From Amycolatopsis mongoliensis (lineage in GTDB: Bacteria; Actinomycetota; Actinomycetes; Mycobacteriales; Pseudonocardiaceae): a stretch of 64,000 nucleotides of DNA. A program made the position numbers and the translations under genes. Below the pieces are notes generated by a model. It was not told the DNA's origin, made no database searches, and saw only the letters and a program-made list of their open reading frames with translations. The stretch spans positions 1,302,001 to 1,366,000 of the forward strand of contig NZ_CP127295.1 in NCBI RefSeq assembly GCF_030285665.1. The letters run 5' to 3'. Positions 42,740-52,104 of this stretch are shown here, piece by piece (within the stretch, counting starts at the first letter, position 1; each line of letters starts with the position of its first letter).

Positions 42740-43816
42740 TCAGTCCTGAGCCCGCCGGTGAATAGCCCAAACGGCTTCCGCCGCGCGACGCCAGGTGAAC
42801 GCCTTCGCCCGCTCCCTCCCCGAACGGGTGAGCTCCGCTGCCACGGAGGGTGAACTCAGCACCTCCCGCAACGCGGACGCCAACGCCGCCGAGTCGCCCC
42901 GCGGCACCATGATCCCCGCGCCGCCCGCCACCTCGGCCAACGCGGGCGCGTCGGTGTGGACCACCGGGATCCCCGCCGCCATCGCCTCCAGCAGGCCCAG
43001 CCCGAACCCCTCGGCGAGGCTCGGCACGGCCAGCACGCTCGCCCGCCGCAGCGCGGTCGCCAGCTCGGCGTCCGACACCTTCCCCAGCACCCGCAGCCGG
43101 TCCGCCGGCAGGCCGCGCCCGGCCGCGAGCGCGACCGGGTCGATGCCGCCCCAGCCCGTCTGCCCGGCCAGCACCAGCACCGTGTCCTCGAGCGCCGCGA
43201 CGGCGTCGACCAGCACGTCGATCCCCTTGCGCGGCTCGATCGTGCCGACCGCCAGGACGTACTCCGAAGGCAGGTCCAGGGGAGCCGACCCCGTCGGCAC
43301 TCGCACGCCGTGCGGGACCACGCGCACCGGGACGTCGACGTCGATCAGCACCGCCAGCTCGTCGGCGACCGCCCGCGTCGGCACCACCAGCCCGGACGCC
43401 CGCCGCGCGGCCCGCGCGATCATCGACCTGTGCCAGCTGACCCCGCGCGAGGTGAGCGTCTCGGGGTGGGTCCAGGGCACGGTGTCGTGCACGGTCACGC
43501 TCAACGTCCGCCCGGCCGGCGCGCGCGGCGGTGCGAACGGCGTCGGCGCGTGCACCGCGTCGCCGCCCGGCCACCAGGGAATCCCCAGCTGCCAGACGCC
43601 CACCAGCGCCCGCGGCGGGATCCGCAGCACCCGCGGGCCTTCGACGCCCTCCAGCCGTGCCGCGCCCACGTCGGCGTGCCGCGCGACGACGCTGGACACC
43701 GTCCAGCCCGGCGGCGCGGTCCGCGCGAGGGCGGGCAGCAGCTCGGCCGTGTAGCGCCCGGTGCCGCCGGGCACGGGCGCGAGGAGCTGCTCGGCGAGCA
43801 CGACCAGTTCGGGCAC
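42740..43816 (-). CDS. GT4 glycosyltransferase
   Basis: The 358-aa GT-B enzyme has PVPGGTGRYTAEL at the start, APTPFAPP, VHDTVPWTHPET, IEPRKGIDVLVDA and AEGFGLGLLEAMAAGIPVV. Paralogous to the gene at 41538 but with different acceptor-side sequence. GTG at 43816 is 6 nt after CACAAT on this strand, so the message may be leaderless. Divergent from the GT2 gene across only 18 bp. Confidence 0.88.
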   Translation of the reverse strand: MPELVVLAEQLLAPVPGGTGRYTAELLPALARTAPPGWTVSSVVARHADVGAARLEGVEGPRVLRIPPRALVGVWQLGIPWWPGGDAVHAPTPFAPPRAPAGRTLSVTVHDTVPWTHPETLTSRGVSWHRSMIARAARRASGLVVPTRAVADELAVLIDVDVPVRVVPHGVRVPTGSAPLDLPSEYVLAVGTIEPRKGIDVLVDAVAALEDTVLVLAGQTGWGGIDPVALAAGRGLPADRLRVLGKVSDAELATALRRASVLAVPSLAEGFGLGLLEAMAAGIPVVHTDAPALAEVAGGAGIMVPRGDSAALASALREVLSSPSVAAELTRSGRERAKAFTWRRAAEAVWAIHRRAQD

Positions 43817-43821
43817 GCGGC

Positions 43822-43828
43822 TATTGTG
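43822..43828. promoter_or_regulatory. Overlapping divergent -10 elements between two glycosyltransferase genes
   Basis: TATTGT (43822-43827) is 7 nt before the plus-strand GT2 start, and its near-complete overlap 43823-43828 reads CACAAT for the minus-strand GT4, 6-7 nt before its start. With only 18 bp between starts, both messages would be leaderless and use one symmetric site. Confidence 0.5.
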
Positions 43829-43834
43829 CGGGAC

Positions 43835-44761
43835 GTGACGCCGAATCCCGCCACCACGGTGGTCGTCGTGACCTGGCGGGGTGCCGGGCACGTGACCGCC
43901 TGCCTCGACGCGCTCGCCGCGCAGACGCGTCCACATCGGACGCTCGTGGTGGACAACGCCTCCGACGACGGCACCGCCGCCCTGCTCGCGGCCCATCCTT
44001 CGCACCCGCAAGTAATTCGCCTTCCTCGCAACGCGGGCTACGCGGGCGCGCTCGCCGTCGCCGCGAAGCGCGTCGAGACCCCGCTGATGGCGTGGCTGAA
44101 CGACGACGCCGAACCCGAGCCGGACTGGCTCGCAACGCTCGAAGACACGCTCGAAAAAGCGCCCCTGGCCGGCGCGGCGACGTCCCTGCTCGTGCGCCCC
44201 GACGGCACCACGCAGTCCGCCGGGGTCCGCCTGACCGCCGACGGCCACGGCGCGGACCTCACCGAGCCCGCCGGCGAGGTGTTCGCCTTCTGCGGCGGCG
44301 CGGCACTGCTGCGCACGGACGTGCTGAAGAACGTGCACGGCGTCCCGGCCGGGTTCTTCTGCTACTACGAGGACACCGACACCGCGTGGCGGCTGCGGCT
44401 GGCCGGCTGGGACGTCGTCGCGGCGCCCGACGCCCGCGTCCGGCACGCCCACGGCGTCAGCACCGAGCTGGGGTCGGCGCTGTTCCACCGCTGGAACGAG
44501 CGCAACCGGCTGCTCATGCTGCTGCGGTGCGCGCCCCGCGAAGTCGCGGTGAACCAGCTGGTCAGGTTCGCCGTGTTGACAGCGGTGCTGCCGCTTCGAC
44601 CAGGCCGTCCGGCCGCGCCGAACTTCCGGTTCGGGCTGCGCTGCCGGGTCCTGGCCGAGGTGGTCGCGCGGCTACCAGGGACGTTGCGGGCCCGCCGCGC
44701 GATCGGCCGTCACGCGGCCCTCGGCCGAGGCGCGGTCTGGGAAGCTTGGGCTGGCCTTTAA
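43835..44761 (+). CDS. GT2 glycosyltransferase (rhamnosyltransferase-like)
   Basis: The 308-aa GT-A enzyme has VVVVTWRGAGHVTACLDAL, VVDNASDDGT, RNAGYAGALA, LNDDAEPEPDW (nucleotide-sugar/metal site), FAFCGGAALLRTDVL and FFCYYEDTDTAWRLRLAGW. It resembles WbbL-type rhamnosyltransferases. GTG at 43835. It heads a forward operon with the fusion gene at 44792 (30 bp on) and the GT4 at 47286. Confidence 0.87.
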   Translation: MTPNPATTVVVVTWRGAGHVTACLDALAAQTRPHRTLVVDNASDDGTAALLAAHPSHPQVIRLPRNAGYAGALAVAAKRVETPLMAWLNDDAEPEPDWLATLEDTLEKAPLAGAATSLLVRPDGTTQSAGVRLTADGHGADLTEPAGEVFAFCGGAALLRTDVLKNVHGVPAGFFCYYEDTDTAWRLRLAGWDVVAAPDARVRHAHGVSTELGSALFHRWNERNRLLMLLRCAPREVAVNQLVRFAVLTAVLPLRPGRPAAPNFRFGLRCRVLAEVVARLPGTLRARRAIGRHAALGRGAVWEAWAGL

Positions 44762-44791
44762 GCTGGCGCCCACCCGACGAAGGAGCTGGCT

Positions 44792-47293
44792 TTGGCGCAG
44801 GGGGAACCGCACCCGCTCGTCTCGGTGATCGTGGTCAACTACCGCGGCGCCGACGACACGATCACCTGCCTGCGCGCGCTCGCCGAGCACGACTACCCCG
44901 AGCTCGAGCTGATCTGCGTCGACAATTCCGACGAAGCCGCGCGCATCCGCGAAGCCGTCCCCCAGGCCCGCGTCGTCGAAGCCGGCCGCAACACCGGGTT
45001 CGCCGGCGGCTGCAACCTCGGCGCGAAGCACGCGAAGGGCACCGTCCTCGGCTTCCTCAACAACGACGCCCGCCCGGCACCCGGCTGGGTCTCCGCCGCG
45101 GTCGCCGAACTGCGCGCGCAACCCCGCGTCGCGGCCGTGGCCAGCAAGGTCCTCGACTGGGACGGCACCGGCACCGACTTCGTCGACGGCGGCCTGACCT
45201 GGTTCGGCATGGGCTACAAGCGGCACGCGGGCTCGCCGCTGGCCGACGTCCCGGCCGCCGAGCACGAGGTCGCGAAGGACGTCCTGTTCGGCACCGGCTC
45301 CGCGATGTTCGTCCGCGCTTCGGTGTTCGCCGAGGTGGACGGCTTCGACGAGCGGTTCTTCATGTTCTACGAGGACGTCGACCTCGGCTGGCGGCTCAAC
45401 CTGCGCGGCTGGCGCGTCCGCTACGTCCCCGAGTCGCTGACCTATCACCGCCACCACGGCACGATGGCCGCGGTCGACGCGCCGGAGACCGGCCGCGAGA
45501 CGTTCCTCCTCGAGCGCAACGCCTTGGCCGCGCTCTACAAGAACCTCTCCGACGAGACGCTGGCCCGCGCGCTGCCCGCCGCGCTCGCCCTCGCCGTCCG
45601 CCGGGCCACCGCGCGCGGCGAGCTGGACGCGACCCAGCTCGACCTCGAACACGGCGTCGGCCCGATCGAGTCCGGCGACGTCGCGATCCCGCGCACCACG
45701 CTCGCCGGGATCCTCGCGATCGACCAGTTCGTCGAGCAGCTCCCGGCGCTGGCCGGGTCCCGCGCGATCGAGCAGGCCGCCCGCGTCCGCACCGACGCCG
45801 ACCTGCTTCCCTTGCTGCGCAAGGCGTTGGAGCCCGCGTACCCGCTGCCGCGCTACCTCGCCGCGCACGACATCCTCGTCGAGGCGTTCGGCATCGAGCA
45901 GGCGTTCGGGCAGCGCCGCAAGATCCTGGTGATCACCGGCGACGCGCTCACCGAGCGGATGGCCGGCCCGGCGATCCGCGCCTGGAACATCGCGCTGGCG
46001 CTGGCCGCCGAGCACGACGTCCACCTGGTCACCACCAACCCGCTCGCCACGCCGCCGCCCGCGCCGTTCCGCATCAGCGCCGGCAAGCACCGCGAGCTCG
46101 AGGCGCCGATCGCCTGGGCCGACGTCGTCGTCCTGCAGGGCCACGTGCTCGAACTCGCGCCGTCGCTGAAGAAGGAGCACAGCGGCAAGATCGTCGTCGC
46201 CGACCTCTACGACCCGATGCACCTGGAACTGCTGGAGCAGGGCAAGGGCGTCGCCGACGACCGGCGCGCGGCCGACCTCGCCGGCGTCACCCGGGTCCTG
46301 GACGCCCAGATCGAACGCGGCGACTTCTTCCTCTGCGCGTCCGAGCGGCAGCGGCACCTGTGGCTCGGCCACCTGGCCGCGCTGGGCCGGCTTTCCCCGC
46401 GGCTCTACGACGCCGACCCCACGACGCAGTCGCTGCTCGCGGTCGTTCCCTTCGGACTGTCACCGCAGGCGCCGGTCCGCACCGGGCCGGGGCTGCGCTC
46501 GACGCTGGGCCTCGGCGGCACCGACCACGTCATCCTCTGGGCCGGCGGGGTCTACAGCTGGTTCGACCCGCTGACGCTGATCCGCGCGATCGACACGCTC
46601 CGCCGTCGCCGCGGCGACGTCCGGCTGGTGTTCCTCGGCATGAAGCACCCGAACCCCGAGGTCGCCGAGATGGACATCGGCACCCGGACGATCCGGCTGG
46701 CCGACTCGCTGGGGCTGACCGGCAAGCACGTCTACTTCAACGAGCAGTGGGTGCCCTACCACGAGCGCCAGAACTGGCTGCTCGACGCGAACTGCGGCGT
46801 CACGACCCACTACGAGCACGTCGAGACGACGTTCGCGTTCCGCACCCGGGTGCTCGACTACCTGTGGGCCGGCCTGCCGATCGTCACCACCGACGGCGAC
46901 TCGTTCGCCGACCTGGTGCGGGCGGAGCGCCTGGGCGTCGTGGTGCCGGCCGAGGACGCCGACGCGCTCGCCGAGGCGCTCGAGAAGTGCCTGTACGACG
47001 AGGAGTTCGCCGCGGGCTGCGTCGAGCGGATCGCCGTCGTCGCGCAGCGCTACACCTGGCCGGAGGCGCTGAAGCCGCTGGTGGAGTTCTGCCGCGACCC
47101 GCGGCCGGCGGCCGACCGGCTGCCCGGGTCCGCGGACCTGACGACGACGCCGGCGGTCCGCGGCCGCGCCATGCTGCGGCGCGACGTCGACCTGGTCCGG
47201 GAGTACCTCGCCGCCGGCGGGGCGGCCGAGCTGGTGCGGCGCGCCGGCGGCCGGGTGCTCAAGGTCGCGAAGCAACGGCTCCGCCGTGGCTAA
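44792..47293 (+). CDS. GT2-GT4 glycosyltransferase fusion
   Basis: The 833-aa protein carries two catalytic domains. Residues about 8-300 are GT2 (SVIVVNYRGADDTITC, LNNDARPAPGW, FMFYEDVDLGWRLNLRGW). A helical linker (about 300-380) follows, and residues 385-790 are GT4-like (PAIRAWNIALALA, LWAGGVYSWFDPLTLI, LDYLWAGLPIVTTDGDSF). The GT4 half lacks the common EGFG form of the E-x7-E motif. TTG at 44792 has AAGGAG 6 nt upstream. Such a fusion could add two sugars in succession. No transmembrane segment is visible. Confidence 0.87.
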   Translation: MAQGEPHPLVSVIVVNYRGADDTITCLRALAEHDYPELELICVDNSDEAARIREAVPQARVVEAGRNTGFAGGCNLGAKHAKGTVLGFLNNDARPAPGWVSAAVAELRAQPRVAAVASKVLDWDGTGTDFVDGGLTWFGMGYKRHAGSPLADVPAAEHEVAKDVLFGTGSAMFVRASVFAEVDGFDERFFMFYEDVDLGWRLNLRGWRVRYVPESLTYHRHHGTMAAVDAPETGRETFLLERNALAALYKNLSDETLARALPAALALAVRRATARGELDATQLDLEHGVGPIESGDVAIPRTTLAGILAIDQFVEQLPALAGSRAIEQAARVRTDADLLPLLRKALEPAYPLPRYLAAHDILVEAFGIEQAFGQRRKILVITGDALTERMAGPAIRAWNIALALAAEHDVHLVTTNPLATPPPAPFRISAGKHRELEAPIAWADVVVLQGHVLELAPSLKKEHSGKIVVADLYDPMHLELLEQGKGVADDRRAADLAGVTRVLDAQIERGDFFLCASERQRHLWLGHLAALGRLSPRLYDADPTTQSLLAVVPFGLSPQAPVRTGPGLRSTLGLGGTDHVILWAGGVYSWFDPLTLIRAIDTLRRRRGDVRLVFLGMKHPNPEVAEMDIGTRTIRLADSLGLTGKHVYFNEQWVPYHERQNWLLDANCGVTTHYEHVETTFAFRTRVLDYLWAGLPIVTTDGDSFADLVRAERLGVVVPAEDADALAEALEKCLYDEEFAAGCVERIAVVAQRYTWPEALKPLVEFCRDPRPAADRLPGSADLTTTPAVRGRAMLRRDVDLVREYLAAGGAAELVRRAGGRVLKVAKQRLRRG

Positions 47294-48371
47294 GTCCCTC
47301 AGCGTCCTCCTCGACGGCACGCCGCTCCTGGGCGCGCGCACCGGGATCGGCCGGTACACGTCCGCGCTGATCGAAGAGCTGGTGTCGATCCCCGAGGTGG
47401 ACACGCGCGCGGTGGCGTTCACGCTGCGCGGCTGGCGGCGGCTGCGGCACGTGCTGCCGTACGGCGCGCGGGCCCGCGGGATGCCGGTGGCGGCGCGGCT
47501 GCTGCGGATGGCGTGGATGCGGTCGGACTTCCCGCCGGTCGAGCTGTTCGCCGGGCCGACGGACGTCGTGCACGGCACGAACTTCGTACTGCCGGGCCGG
47601 TTGCGCGCGGCGGGCGTGGTGACGATCCACGACCTGGCCTTTTTGGACAATCCCGCGGAACTGGCGCCCAGTGATCGGGGCCTGCCGGACCTGGTCCGCC
47701 GCGGCGCCCGCCGCGCGAACGTGATCTGCACGCCGACAGCGGCGGTGGCCGACGCGGTGGCCGAGCGCTTGGACGTCAGCCGCGACAAGATCGTGGTGAC
47801 CCCGCTGGGTGTGAACCCGGCGTGGTTCACCGCGCGCCCGCCGGACGACGAGCGGCGCGCGCGGCTGGGGCTGCCCGCCCGGTACCTGCTGTTCGCCGGA
47901 GCGGCGGGTCCCCGCAAGGGCCTGGACTGGCTGACCCGCGCCCACGACGCGGCGCCGGACCTGCCGGACCTGGTGTTCGCCGGGCCGGGGCCGTTCCCCC
48001 GCGGTGCCCGGACCTCGCAGACCGGCTATCTGTCCGATGTGGACCTGCGCACGGTGGTGGCGGGGGCGTCGGCGCTGGTGCTGCCGTCGCGCGACGAGGG
48101 GTTCGGCCTGCCGGTGCTGGAGGCGATGGCCTCGGACGTCCCGGTGGTGTGCACGGACATCCCGGCGCTGCGCGAAGTGGCGGGCGACTGCGCGAGCCTG
48201 GTCCCGTACGGCGACGTGGACGGTTTGGCGGAGGCGTTGCGCACAGCGGTGACGGACCCGCACGCGGTGGCGACGTCGGCCTCGCGCCGCGCGCACGCGG
48301 CGAACTTCACGTGGCGGACGTGCGCCGAGCTGACGGTCGGCGCGTACCGGCTCGCCTCCGGCCGCCACTGA
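47286..48371 (+). CDS. GT4 glycosyltransferase
   Basis: The 361-aa GT-B enzyme has LLDGTPLLGARTGIGRYTSA, VVHGTNFVLP, TIHDLAFL, PLGVNPAWF, GPRKGLDWL and the donor motif DEGFGLPVLEAMASDVPVV. GTG at 47286 overlaps the end of the fusion gene by 8 nt, so they are co-translated. Its stop is 4 nt before a family A repeat that separates it from the convergent rmlD. Confidence 0.88.
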   Translation: MAKSLSVLLDGTPLLGARTGIGRYTSALIEELVSIPEVDTRAVAFTLRGWRRLRHVLPYGARARGMPVAARLLRMAWMRSDFPPVELFAGPTDVVHGTNFVLPGRLRAAGVVTIHDLAFLDNPAELAPSDRGLPDLVRRGARRANVICTPTAAVADAVAERLDVSRDKIVVTPLGVNPAWFTARPPDDERRARLGLPARYLLFAGAAGPRKGLDWLTRAHDAAPDLPDLVFAGPGPFPRGARTSQTGYLSDVDLRTVVAGASALVLPSRDEGFGLPVLEAMASDVPVVCTDIPALREVAGDCASLVPYGDVDGLAEALRTAVTDPHAVATSASRRAHAANFTWRTCAELTVGAYRLASGRH

Positions 48372-48375
48372 CCAG

Positions 48376-48491
48376 AGCGCCCCAATGTGGCGTTGGGTGC
48401 GTCTGACGCACCCAATGTGGCGTTCGGTGCGTGGGCGCACCCAAGGGGCCCTTCGGTGCGTTGAACGCACCGAAGGCCACATTGGGGCGCT
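48376..48491. repeat. Intergenic palindromic element, family A copy 3 (enlarged)
   Basis: The 116-bp element runs from AGCGCCCCAATGTGGCG to GCCACATTGGGGCGCT. It has two direct ATGTGGCGTT units, a central variant unit CCAAGGGGCCCTTCGG that is itself palindromic, and one inverted unit. It lies between convergent GT4 and rmlD. Confidence 0.85.
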
Positions 48492-48502
48492 TGAGTCTGG
48501 GC

Positions 48503-49390
48503 CTACTTGGCCGCGAAGTAGGCGTCCAGCGCCTCTTCCCACGGCCGCATCGGCGTCAGCCACGCCTCGCGCCACGAAGCCGGGGACAGCACCGAGTACG
48601 CCGGACGCGTCGCCGCCTGCGGGTACTCCGCCGTCGTGCACGGGCGGACCCGGGCCGGGTCCGCGCCCAGGTGCTTGAAGATCGCCTGGGCGAAGCCGCA
48701 CCAGCTCACCGCACCCGCGTTCGTGCAGTGCAGGATCCGCTGCTCCGGCCCATCGCCGGCGGCCACGCGGGAAGCCAGCTCCATGAGTCCCGCCGCCAGG
48801 TCGGCGGTCCACGTAGGACCACCTACCTGATCGTCCACAACGGACAGTGTGTCGCGCGAAGACTCCAGCCGCGCCATGGTCTTCACGAAGTTCGACCCGC
48901 CGTGCCCGTACAGCCACCCGGTCCGCACCACCCACGACGAAGCCCCCGACCCGAGCACCGCGTCCTCGCCCGCCGCCTTCGTCCGGCCGTACGCCGAACG
49001 CGGTCCCAGCTCGTCAGCGGGCTCGTAGGGCGAAGAAGCATCTCCGGAAAAGACGTAGTCCGTCGACACGTGGATCAGCGGCACCCGCCGCGAAGCACAC
49101 GCCGCCGCCAGCACCCGCGGCCCGTCGGCGTTCACCGCGAACGCGCGGTCCTCGTCCTTCTCCGCCGCGTCGACCGCCGTGTACGCCGCCGCGTTGACCA
49201 CGACCGGCGCCGAACCCGTCTCGCGCGCCCGGTCGGCCAGCGCGCCGACCGCCGCCAGGACCTGGCCGGCCTGGGTCACGTCCAGTTCGGCCGATCCCGG
49301 GGCGACGACGTCGACGTCGGGAGAAGCCAGCGCGGCCAGGTCGCGGCCGAGCTGTCCGGAACCGCCGGGCACGAGCACCGTCAGCCGCAC
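48503..49390 (-). CDS. rmlD: dTDP-4-dehydrorhamnose reductase
   Basis: Last step of dTDP-L-rhamnose synthesis, NAD(P)H-dependent. The 295-aa SDR-type protein has VPGGSGQLGRDL (cofactor loop), NAAAYTAVDAAE, HVSTDYVFSGD, the YGRTKAAGE catalytic Tyr/Lys and VVRTGWLYG. GTG at 49390 has AGAGGA 7 nt upstream; GTG at 49396 is the alternative. rmlB lies immediately upstream on the same strand (11 bp). Confidence 0.92.
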   Translation of the reverse strand: MRLTVLVPGGSGQLGRDLAALASPDVDVVAPGSAELDVTQAGQVLAAVGALADRARETGSAPVVVNAAAYTAVDAAEKDEDRAFAVNADGPRVLAAACASRRVPLIHVSTDYVFSGDASSPYEPADELGPRSAYGRTKAAGEDAVLGSGASSWVVRTGWLYGHGGSNFVKTMARLESSRDTLSVVDDQVGGPTWTADLAAGLMELASRVAAGDGPEQRILHCTNAGAVSWCGFAQAIFKHLGADPARVRPCTTAEYPQAATRPAYSVLSPASWREAWLTPMRPWEEALDAYFAAK

Positions 49391-49401
49391 GAGCACATCC
49401 T

Positions 49402-50391
49402 CTACTTCTTGAGCGCGGCCCGCTCCGCCAGGGGCTCCCACCACGCGCGATTGTCCGTGTACCAGGCCACCGTCGCGGCCAGACCGTCCTCGAAGGACAC
49501 GCGCGGAGCGTACCCCAGCTCCGTGCCGATCTTCGTGATGTCCACCGAGTACCGGCGGTCGTGACCCTTGCGGTCCTCGACCGGCTCGACGCTGTCCCAG
49601 CCCGCCCCGACCGCCGCGAGCAGCTTCTCCGTCAGTTCCCGGTTCGTCAGCTCGGTGCCGCCGCCGATGTTGTAGATCTCGCCGGGGCGCCCGCCGTCGG
49701 CGACCAGCTGGATGCCGTGGCAGTGGTCGTCCACGTGCAGCCAGTCACGGACGTTGAGGCCGTCGCCGTAGAGCGGCACCTTCCGCCCGTCGAGGAGGTT
49801 CGTGACGAACAGCGGGATGACCTTCTCCGGGAACTGGTACGGACCGTAGTTGTTGGAGCACCGCGTGATGCAGACCGGCAGCCCGTGGGTCCGGAAGAAC
49901 GACCGCGCCACCAGATCGGAGGACGCCTTCGACGCCGAATAGGGCGAGTTCGGCTCCAGCACGTGGTCTTCGGTCCAGGATCCGGTCTCGATCGAGCCGT
50001 ACACCTCGTCCGTGGACACGTGGACGAACTTCGAGACGCCCGCTTCCAGGGCCGCCTGCAGCAGGTTCTGCGTGCCGAGCACGTTCGTCAGGACGAAGTC
50101 GGCGGCACCGAGGATCGAGCGGTCCACATGCGACTCCGCGGCGAAGTGCACGACCAGGCCGACCCCGCGCATGACGTCGGCGACCTGGGTGGCGTCACAG
50201 ATGTCGCCGCGGACGAACCGCAGCCGCGGGTCGGCGGCGACCGGGGCCAGGTTGGCTTCGTTGCCGGCGTAGGTGAGTTTGTCCAGCACCACCACCTCGG
50301 CGTCGCGCAGCGCCGGGTAAGCGCCGCTCAGCACCTGCCGGACGTAGTGCGACCCGATGAAGCCGGCACCACCGGTGACCAGGACCCGCAT
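49402..50391 (-). CDS. rmlB: dTDP-glucose 4,6-dehydratase
   Basis: Converts dTDP-glucose to dTDP-4-keto-6-deoxyglucose for rhamnose. The 329-aa extended SDR has TGGAGFIGSHYVR (7-19), HFAAESHVDRSI, STDEVYGS (Thr-Asp-Glu catalytic triad), YSASKA and RCSNNYGPYQFPEK. ATG at 50391. Operon with rmlD. rmlA and rmlC are not in the window. Confidence 0.95.
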   Translation of the reverse strand: MRVLVTGGAGFIGSHYVRQVLSGAYPALRDAEVVVLDKLTYAGNEANLAPVAADPRLRFVRGDICDATQVADVMRGVGLVVHFAAESHVDRSILGAADFVLTNVLGTQNLLQAALEAGVSKFVHVSTDEVYGSIETGSWTEDHVLEPNSPYSASKASSDLVARSFFRTHGLPVCITRCSNNYGPYQFPEKVIPLFVTNLLDGRKVPLYGDGLNVRDWLHVDDHCHGIQLVADGGRPGEIYNIGGGTELTNRELTEKLLAAVGAGWDSVEPVEDRKGHDRRYSVDITKIGTELGYAPRVSFEDGLAATVAWYTDNRAWWEPLAERAALKK

Positions 50392-50530
50392 CTTCCCGCC
50401 TTTCCCTCGGCCCCCGACCGGGGCAATCGGCCCCCAGCCTACGGAGGTCTGACAACACCCTCAGTAGAGTCATGGTGGAGGCACAGGGGTGCCCTGGGGG
50501 AAGCACGGGGTTTCACAGGGGAGGAAGCGC

Positions 50531-52066
50531 GTGACCGAATGGCCGGCGCCGCCCGTCCCGGCGCGCCGAAGGCAGGACACCGGCCACGGCGTCGCGATCT
50601 TCGCACGCCGCGGCGGCAAGGTCGTGGTGTCGTTGCTCTCCGTCGCGATCCTGGCCCTGACCTGGTACGGCTGGCACTTCATCGGTGACCCGAACAGCGG
50701 CCTGACCACCACGAACGTCTTCGCCGACACCGAGGCGCACGCGAAGCCGCTCGACGGCGCCGTCGACATCCTCCTGGTCGGCCAGGACAGCCGCACCGAC
50801 GCGCAGGGCAACCCCCTGCCCCGCGAGGTGCTGGACATGCTGCACGCCGGCGTCTCGGACGGCGAGCTGAACACCGACACGATGATCCTCGTGCACATCC
50901 CCCAGAACGGTAAGCACGCGATCGCGGTCTCGTTCCCGCGCGACTCCTGGGTGGAGCTCGCCGGCGGCTACGGCAAGCACAAGCTCAACAGCGCCTTCGT
51001 CTACGCGTACACGGACACTTACAAAACGTTGCAGCGGCAGGGCATGACCGACCTCAAGCAGGCCGACGCGCAGGCGAAGGTCGCCGGGCGGAAGAACCTG
51101 ATCGCCACGATCGAGAAGTTCATCGGCAAGCCGGGCATGATCGACCGCTACGCCGAGGTCAACCTCGCGAGCTTCTACGAGATCACCAAGTCGATCGGCG
51201 GCGTCGAGGTCTGCCTCAACGGCCCGGTCAAGGAGGCGAAGTCCGGCGTGGACCTGCCGGGCGGGCGCCAGACGATCGAAGGCGTGCAGGCGCTCGCGTT
51301 CGTCCGGCAGCGCTACGGGCTGCCCAACTACGACCTCGACCGGATCGCGCGCCAGCAGGCGTTCCTGTCCGGACTGGCCCGCAAGGTGATCTCGACCGAC
51401 GTGCTGACCAGCCCGGGCAAGATCGCCGACCTGGTGGCCGCGGTGAAGAAGTCCGTGGTGGTGTCGCAGGGCTGGGACCTGACCGAGTTCGCCGAGCAGA
51501 TGCGCGGCCTGACCGGCGGCAACATCGAGTTCCACACCATCCCCACCCTGGGCAACGCGGTGATCGGCGGCGCCGACGTGCTGCGCGTCGACCCGGCCGC
51601 CGTCCAGGCCGAGGTGGCCCGGCTGACCTCGGACGGCGGCACCCCGGCGGCCCCGACGCCCACCCAGCTGCCGGGCGCGAAGGCCGTGACGGTCGAGCTG
51701 TTCGACGGCTCCGGGTCGGCGGCGCTGGCCGGCCAGACGCACACGATGCTCCAGGGCAAGGGCTTCACGGTCGCCGCCGACCAGAAGCTGAGCACCCGCA
51801 ACACCACCGTCGTCCGGTACAACCCGGCCGACAGCGCCGCGCTGGACCTGGTCAAGCAGGCGCTGGGCACCAGCGTCCAGGCCGAGCCCGACCGGGACGT
51901 CACCGCCGGGCACGTGCGCGTGCTGCTGGGCAAGGACTTCCGCAGCTCGGCCGCCGGCTCGGGCGGCGCGCCGGCCACGTCCGCACCGACGGCGCCCTCG
52001 ACGCCGGTGTCTTCCACCCCCGCCGCACCGCCGATCACCGCGGGCGACGTTCCCTGCGTCAACTAG
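50531..52066 (+). CDS. LytR-CpsA-Psr (LCP) glycan ligase with LytR_C domain
   Basis: LCP proteins move undecaprenyl-linked glycans onto peptidoglycan outside the membrane. The 511-aa product has one N-terminal helix (about 30-50) and an LCP domain (about 75-345, with ILLVGQDSRTD, SFPRDSWVEL and FVRQRYGLPNYDLDRIARQQ). A LytR_C domain (about 378-465) and a Ser/Pro/Ala-rich tail ending VPCVN follow. GTG at 50531 has GAGGAA upstream. Corresponds in position to mycobacterial Rv3267, next to rmlD/wbbL. Probably attaches arabinogalactan. Confidence 0.92.
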   Translation: MTEWPAPPVPARRRQDTGHGVAIFARRGGKVVVSLLSVAILALTWYGWHFIGDPNSGLTTTNVFADTEAHAKPLDGAVDILLVGQDSRTDAQGNPLPREVLDMLHAGVSDGELNTDTMILVHIPQNGKHAIAVSFPRDSWVELAGGYGKHKLNSAFVYAYTDTYKTLQRQGMTDLKQADAQAKVAGRKNLIATIEKFIGKPGMIDRYAEVNLASFYEITKSIGGVEVCLNGPVKEAKSGVDLPGGRQTIEGVQALAFVRQRYGLPNYDLDRIARQQAFLSGLARKVISTDVLTSPGKIADLVAAVKKSVVVSQGWDLTEFAEQMRGLTGGNIEFHTIPTLGNAVIGGADVLRVDPAAVQAEVARLTSDGGTPAAPTPTQLPGAKAVTVELFDGSGSAALAGQTHTMLQGKGFTVAADQKLSTRNTTVVRYNPADSAALDLVKQALGTSVQAEPDRDVTAGHVRVLLGKDFRSSAAGSGGAPATSAPTAPSTPVSSTPAAPPITAGDVPCVN

Positions 52067-52104
52067 ACTTCGGTACGCAGGGTGTTCGGGGGAGGTAAGC
52101 CAGG

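Noticed and set aside
43531..47370. 1279-codon plus-strand frame over the glycosyltransferase operon
   Set aside because: Arg/Pro/Ala-rich translation without motifs; the other frame encodes clear GT2 and GT4 enzymes.
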